Assembly (NCBI GenBank): GCA_023389425.1
Contig: JAEWEK010000190.1
Location: 1 to 6,255 of the forward strand
Length of the DNA stretch: 6,255 bases
Source: Pseudomonadota bacterium
Lineage (GTDB): Bacteria > Pseudomonadota > Gammaproteobacteria > Burkholderiales > Burkholderiaceae_D
Direction of reading: 5' to 3'
Numbering within the stretch: position 1 is the first letter of the stretch; each line of letters opens with the position of its first letter. Below, in pieces: positions 4,317 through 6,255 of the stretch. The notes under the pieces were generated by a model. The model did no database searches. It saw only the letters and a program-made list of their open reading frames with translations, and had not been told where the DNA came from. Both the position numbers and the translations under genes were made by a program.

Positions 4317-6255
4317 ATGAACAAGCGCACTGCTTCCGACCGCATCTGGCGAAATTTCCATCCGGCCGTGTCCGGCTGGTTTCGCTCGACCTTCCCGGCG
4401 GTAACTGAGGCGCAAGAGCAAGCCTGGCCGCTGATCCAGTCCGGCCAGCCGACCCTGGTCGCGGCGCCAACGGGCTCAGGCAAAACGCTGACCGCATTTC
4501 TGGCCGCGATCGATTCGCTGGTGCGCCAGGCTGCCGACGCGCCGCTACCGGACCAGACGCAGGTGCTGTACGTGTCGCCGCTGAAGGCCCTGTCGAACGA
4601 CATCCACGTCAACCTCGAAGCGCCGCTGGACGGGATCGGGCGGCAGCTGGCCGACATGGGGCTGCCTCCGCACGGCATCCGCAGCGCCGTGCGCACCGGC
4701 GACACCACGACGGCGGAGCGGAATCTGATGCGCCGCCGCCCGCCGCATATCCTGGTGACGACGCCAGAATCGCTGTATGTGCTGCTCGGCTCCGACAGCG
4801 GCCGCGCGATGCTCGCCAGCGTGCGCACGGTGATCGTCGACGAGATCCACGCCGTCGCGGGCAGCAAGCGCGGCAGCCATCTGTCGCTCAGCCTCGAACG
4901 TCTCGACGCGCTGTGCGAGCACCCGCCGGTTCGCGTCGGCCTGTCGGCGACGCAGAAACCGCTGTCGGCGGTGGCCGACTTCCTCGTCGGGCGCTCTGGT
5001 GTCGAATGCGCGGTGGTCGACGTAGGCCACGTGCGGGCCCGCGACCTGGCGCTGGAGCTGCCCCCGGTGCCGCTCGACGCCGTGATGGCGAACGAAGTCT
5101 GGGAGCGCGTCTACGACCGCATGGCCGAATTGGCCGTCCAGCATCGCACCACACTGATCTTCGTGAACACCCGCCGGATGGCCGAACGCGTGGCGCGCCA
5201 TCTCGGTGACCGGCTCGGCGCCGAACACGTGGCCGCGCACCACGGCAGCCTGGCCAAGGAATATCGGCTCGACGCCGAACAGCGCCTCAAGCGCGGCGAC
5301 CTGAAAGTGCTGATCGCGACCGCTTCGCTGGAACTGGGCATCGACATCGGCGACGTCGATCTCGTCTGCCAGGTCGGCTCGCCGCGCAATATCGCCGCCC
5401 TGCTCCAGCGCGTCGGCCGCTCGGGACACCATGTCGGCGGGATGCCGAAGGGCCGCCTGTTCCCGACCTCGCGCGACGACCTGGTCGAATGCGCCGCCGT
5501 GCTCGACTGCGTGCAGCGCGGCGAGCTCGATATGCTGCACATTCCGCGCGCTCCGCTCGACGTGCTGGCCCAGCAGCTCGTCGCGGAAGTGGGCAGCCGC
5601 GAGTGGGCCGAGGATGATCTGTTTGCATTGGTTCGGCGCGCGCAGCCTTACGCCGAACTCGAACGCGCTCGCTTCGACGCCGTGCTGCGCATGCTGGCCG
5701 AAGGCTACACCACGCGCAACGGCGTGCGCGGCTCCTACCTGCATCGCGACGCCGCATCGCAAACGGTGCGCGGGCGGCGCGGCGGCAGGATGGCCGCGGT
5801 CACCTCCGGCGGCACCATTCCGGACAACGCCGACTACATGGTGATGCTGGAACCGCAGGGCCACTCGGTCGGCACGGTCAACGAGGACTTCGCTGTCGAA
5901 AGCCTGGCCGGGGACGTGTTCCAGCTCGGGAACCGTTCCTACCGCATCCTGCGCGTGGAATCGGGCAAGGTGCGTGTGGAAGACGCGCATGGCGCCGCGC
6001 CCAACATCCCGTTCTGGCTGGGCGAAGCCCCAGGGCGCAGCGACGAGCTGTCCGCCGGCGTGGCCCGTCTGCGCGACGAGATCGAGGGAGAACTTGCGGC
6101 GGGTGGCGAAGGCGAAGCGGCGCTGGACCACGCAAGCGGCTGGCTGATCGAGCACCTTGGCCTGCGCGAAGACGCCGCGCGCCAGATCGTCGACTACCTC
6201 GCCCGCGCCCATGCGACGCTGGGCGCGCTGCCGACGCAGCGGACGCTCGTCATGG
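4317..6255 (+). CDS. lhr: Lhr-type superfamily 2 DNA helicase, N-terminal part (runs off the window)
   Basis: The frame is open from ATG 4317 to the last base: 646 residues with no stop. It is an Lhr (large helicase-related) ATPase, a 3'-to-5' translocating superfamily 2 helicase linked to DNA repair. Motifs in order: FHPAVSGWF (14-22) and the Q-motif region near TEAQEQAW (30-37); Walker A APTGSGKT (50-57, K56); VSPLKALSND (86-95), an Lhr hallmark; TTPESLYVLL (148-157); motif II DEIH (175-178) followed by AVAGSKRGSHL; motif III SAT (210-212); IFVNTRRMAE (281-290); motif V ATASLELGIDIG (334-345); motif VI QRVGRSGH (364-371). RecA domains 1 and 2 fill about 1-400. The winged-helix domain and the start of the Lhr-specific core follow, including SGGTIPDNADYMV (497-509) and NEDFAVESLAGDVFQLG (522-538). 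Whether this is a full-length Lhr (about 1,400-1,500 residues) or a core-only form cannot be seen. ATG 4317 is the only reasonable start, since the frame closes at the cytochrome stop 36 bases upstream. No Shine-Dalgarno precedes it. Codon use is strongly GC-biased. Confidence 0.95.
   Translation, partial: MNKRTASDRIWRNFHPAVSGWFRSTFPAVTEAQEQAWPLIQSGQPTLVAAPTGSGKTLTAFLAAIDSLVRQAADAPLPDQTQVLYVSPLKALSNDIHVNLEAPLDGIGRQLADMGLPPHGIRSAVRTGDTTTAERNLMRRRPPHILVTTPESLYVLLGSDSGRAMLASVRTVIVDEIHAVAGSKRGSHLSLSLERLDALCEHPPVRVGLSATQKPLSAVADFLVGRSGVECAVVDVGHVRARDLALELPPVPLDAVMANEVWERVYDRMAELAVQHRTTLIFVNTRRMAERVARHLGDRLGAEHVAAHHGSLAKEYRLDAEQRLKRGDLKVLIATASLELGIDIGDVDLVCQVGSPRNIAALLQRVGRSGHHVGGMPKGRLFPTSRDDLVECAAVLDCVQRGELDMLHIPRAPLDVLAQQLVAEVGSREWAEDDLFALVRRAQPYAELERARFDAVLRMLAEGYTTRNGVRGSYLHRDAASQTVRGRRGGRMAAVTSGGTIPDNADYMVMLEPQGHSVGTVNEDFAVESLAGDVFQLGNRSYRILRVESGKVRVEDAHGAAPNIPFWLGEAPGRSDELSAGVARLRDEIEGELAAGGEGEAALDHASGWLIEHLGLREDAARQIVDYLARAHATLGALPTQRTLVM

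Noticed and set aside
4545..6212. A 555-codon open frame on the minus strand opposite the helicase gene.
   Set aside because: The plus strand carries every Lhr helicase motif in order through this stretch. The antisense product is rich in A, R, H, D and Q with no recognisable domain, as expected from the complement of strongly GC3-biased codons.

Overview
The window looks like ordinary chromosomal DNA from a GC-rich Gram-negative bacterium, most likely a betaproteobacterium of the order Burkholderiales (Burkholderiaceae or Oxalobacteraceae type). This placement is an inference from gene content (Lhr helicase, four-helix cytochrome b561, VIT-family transporter, flavoprotein disulfide reductase followed by a UBP-type zinc finger) and from strong GC bias at third codon positions. 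No sequence was searched. There are seven protein-coding genes, two of them cut by the window edges. I see no tRNA, rRNA, IS element, CRISPR array or phage gene.

Layout. At 1-473 (+) lies the C-terminal part of a thioredoxin-reductase-like flavoprotein. It is followed almost without a gap by a small UBP-type zinc-finger protein (483-752, +) whose ribosome site overlaps the reductase stop codon. A 216-base intergenic stretch (753-968) follows. It is locally AT-rich and carries two perfect inverted repeats and a plausible promoter. It leads into a secreted M20-family amidohydrolase (969-2261, +). Convergent to that gene, with seven bases between the stops, is a RibD-C/DHFR-fold reductase (2269-2922, -). 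Upstream of it on the same strand is a VIT/CCC1-family membrane transporter (2963-3676, -). Divergent from the transporter is a cytochrome b561 (3729-4280, +). Thirty-six bases further on begins an Lhr-type superfamily 2 helicase (4317 to the window end, +), of which 646 residues are visible. This last gene has no stop in the window and fills the whole right-hand third.

The genes do not form one pathway. Three local units can be suggested: the flavoprotein and zinc-finger pair, translationally coupled; the VIT transporter followed by the DHFR-fold protein on the minus strand; and cytochrome b561 followed by Lhr on the plus strand. The amidohydrolase appears to be a solitary, separately promoted gene with weaker GC bias than its neighbours. 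Redox chemistry and metal handling recur (flavoprotein, b-type cytochrome, VIT transporter), but a shared function is only a guess.

I found no clear new multi-gene system. The points most worth a second look are the bacterial zinc-finger protein beside the flavoprotein reductase, which seems to lack the arginine that reads ubiquitin C-termini, and the unexplained palindromes in front of the amidohydrolase.
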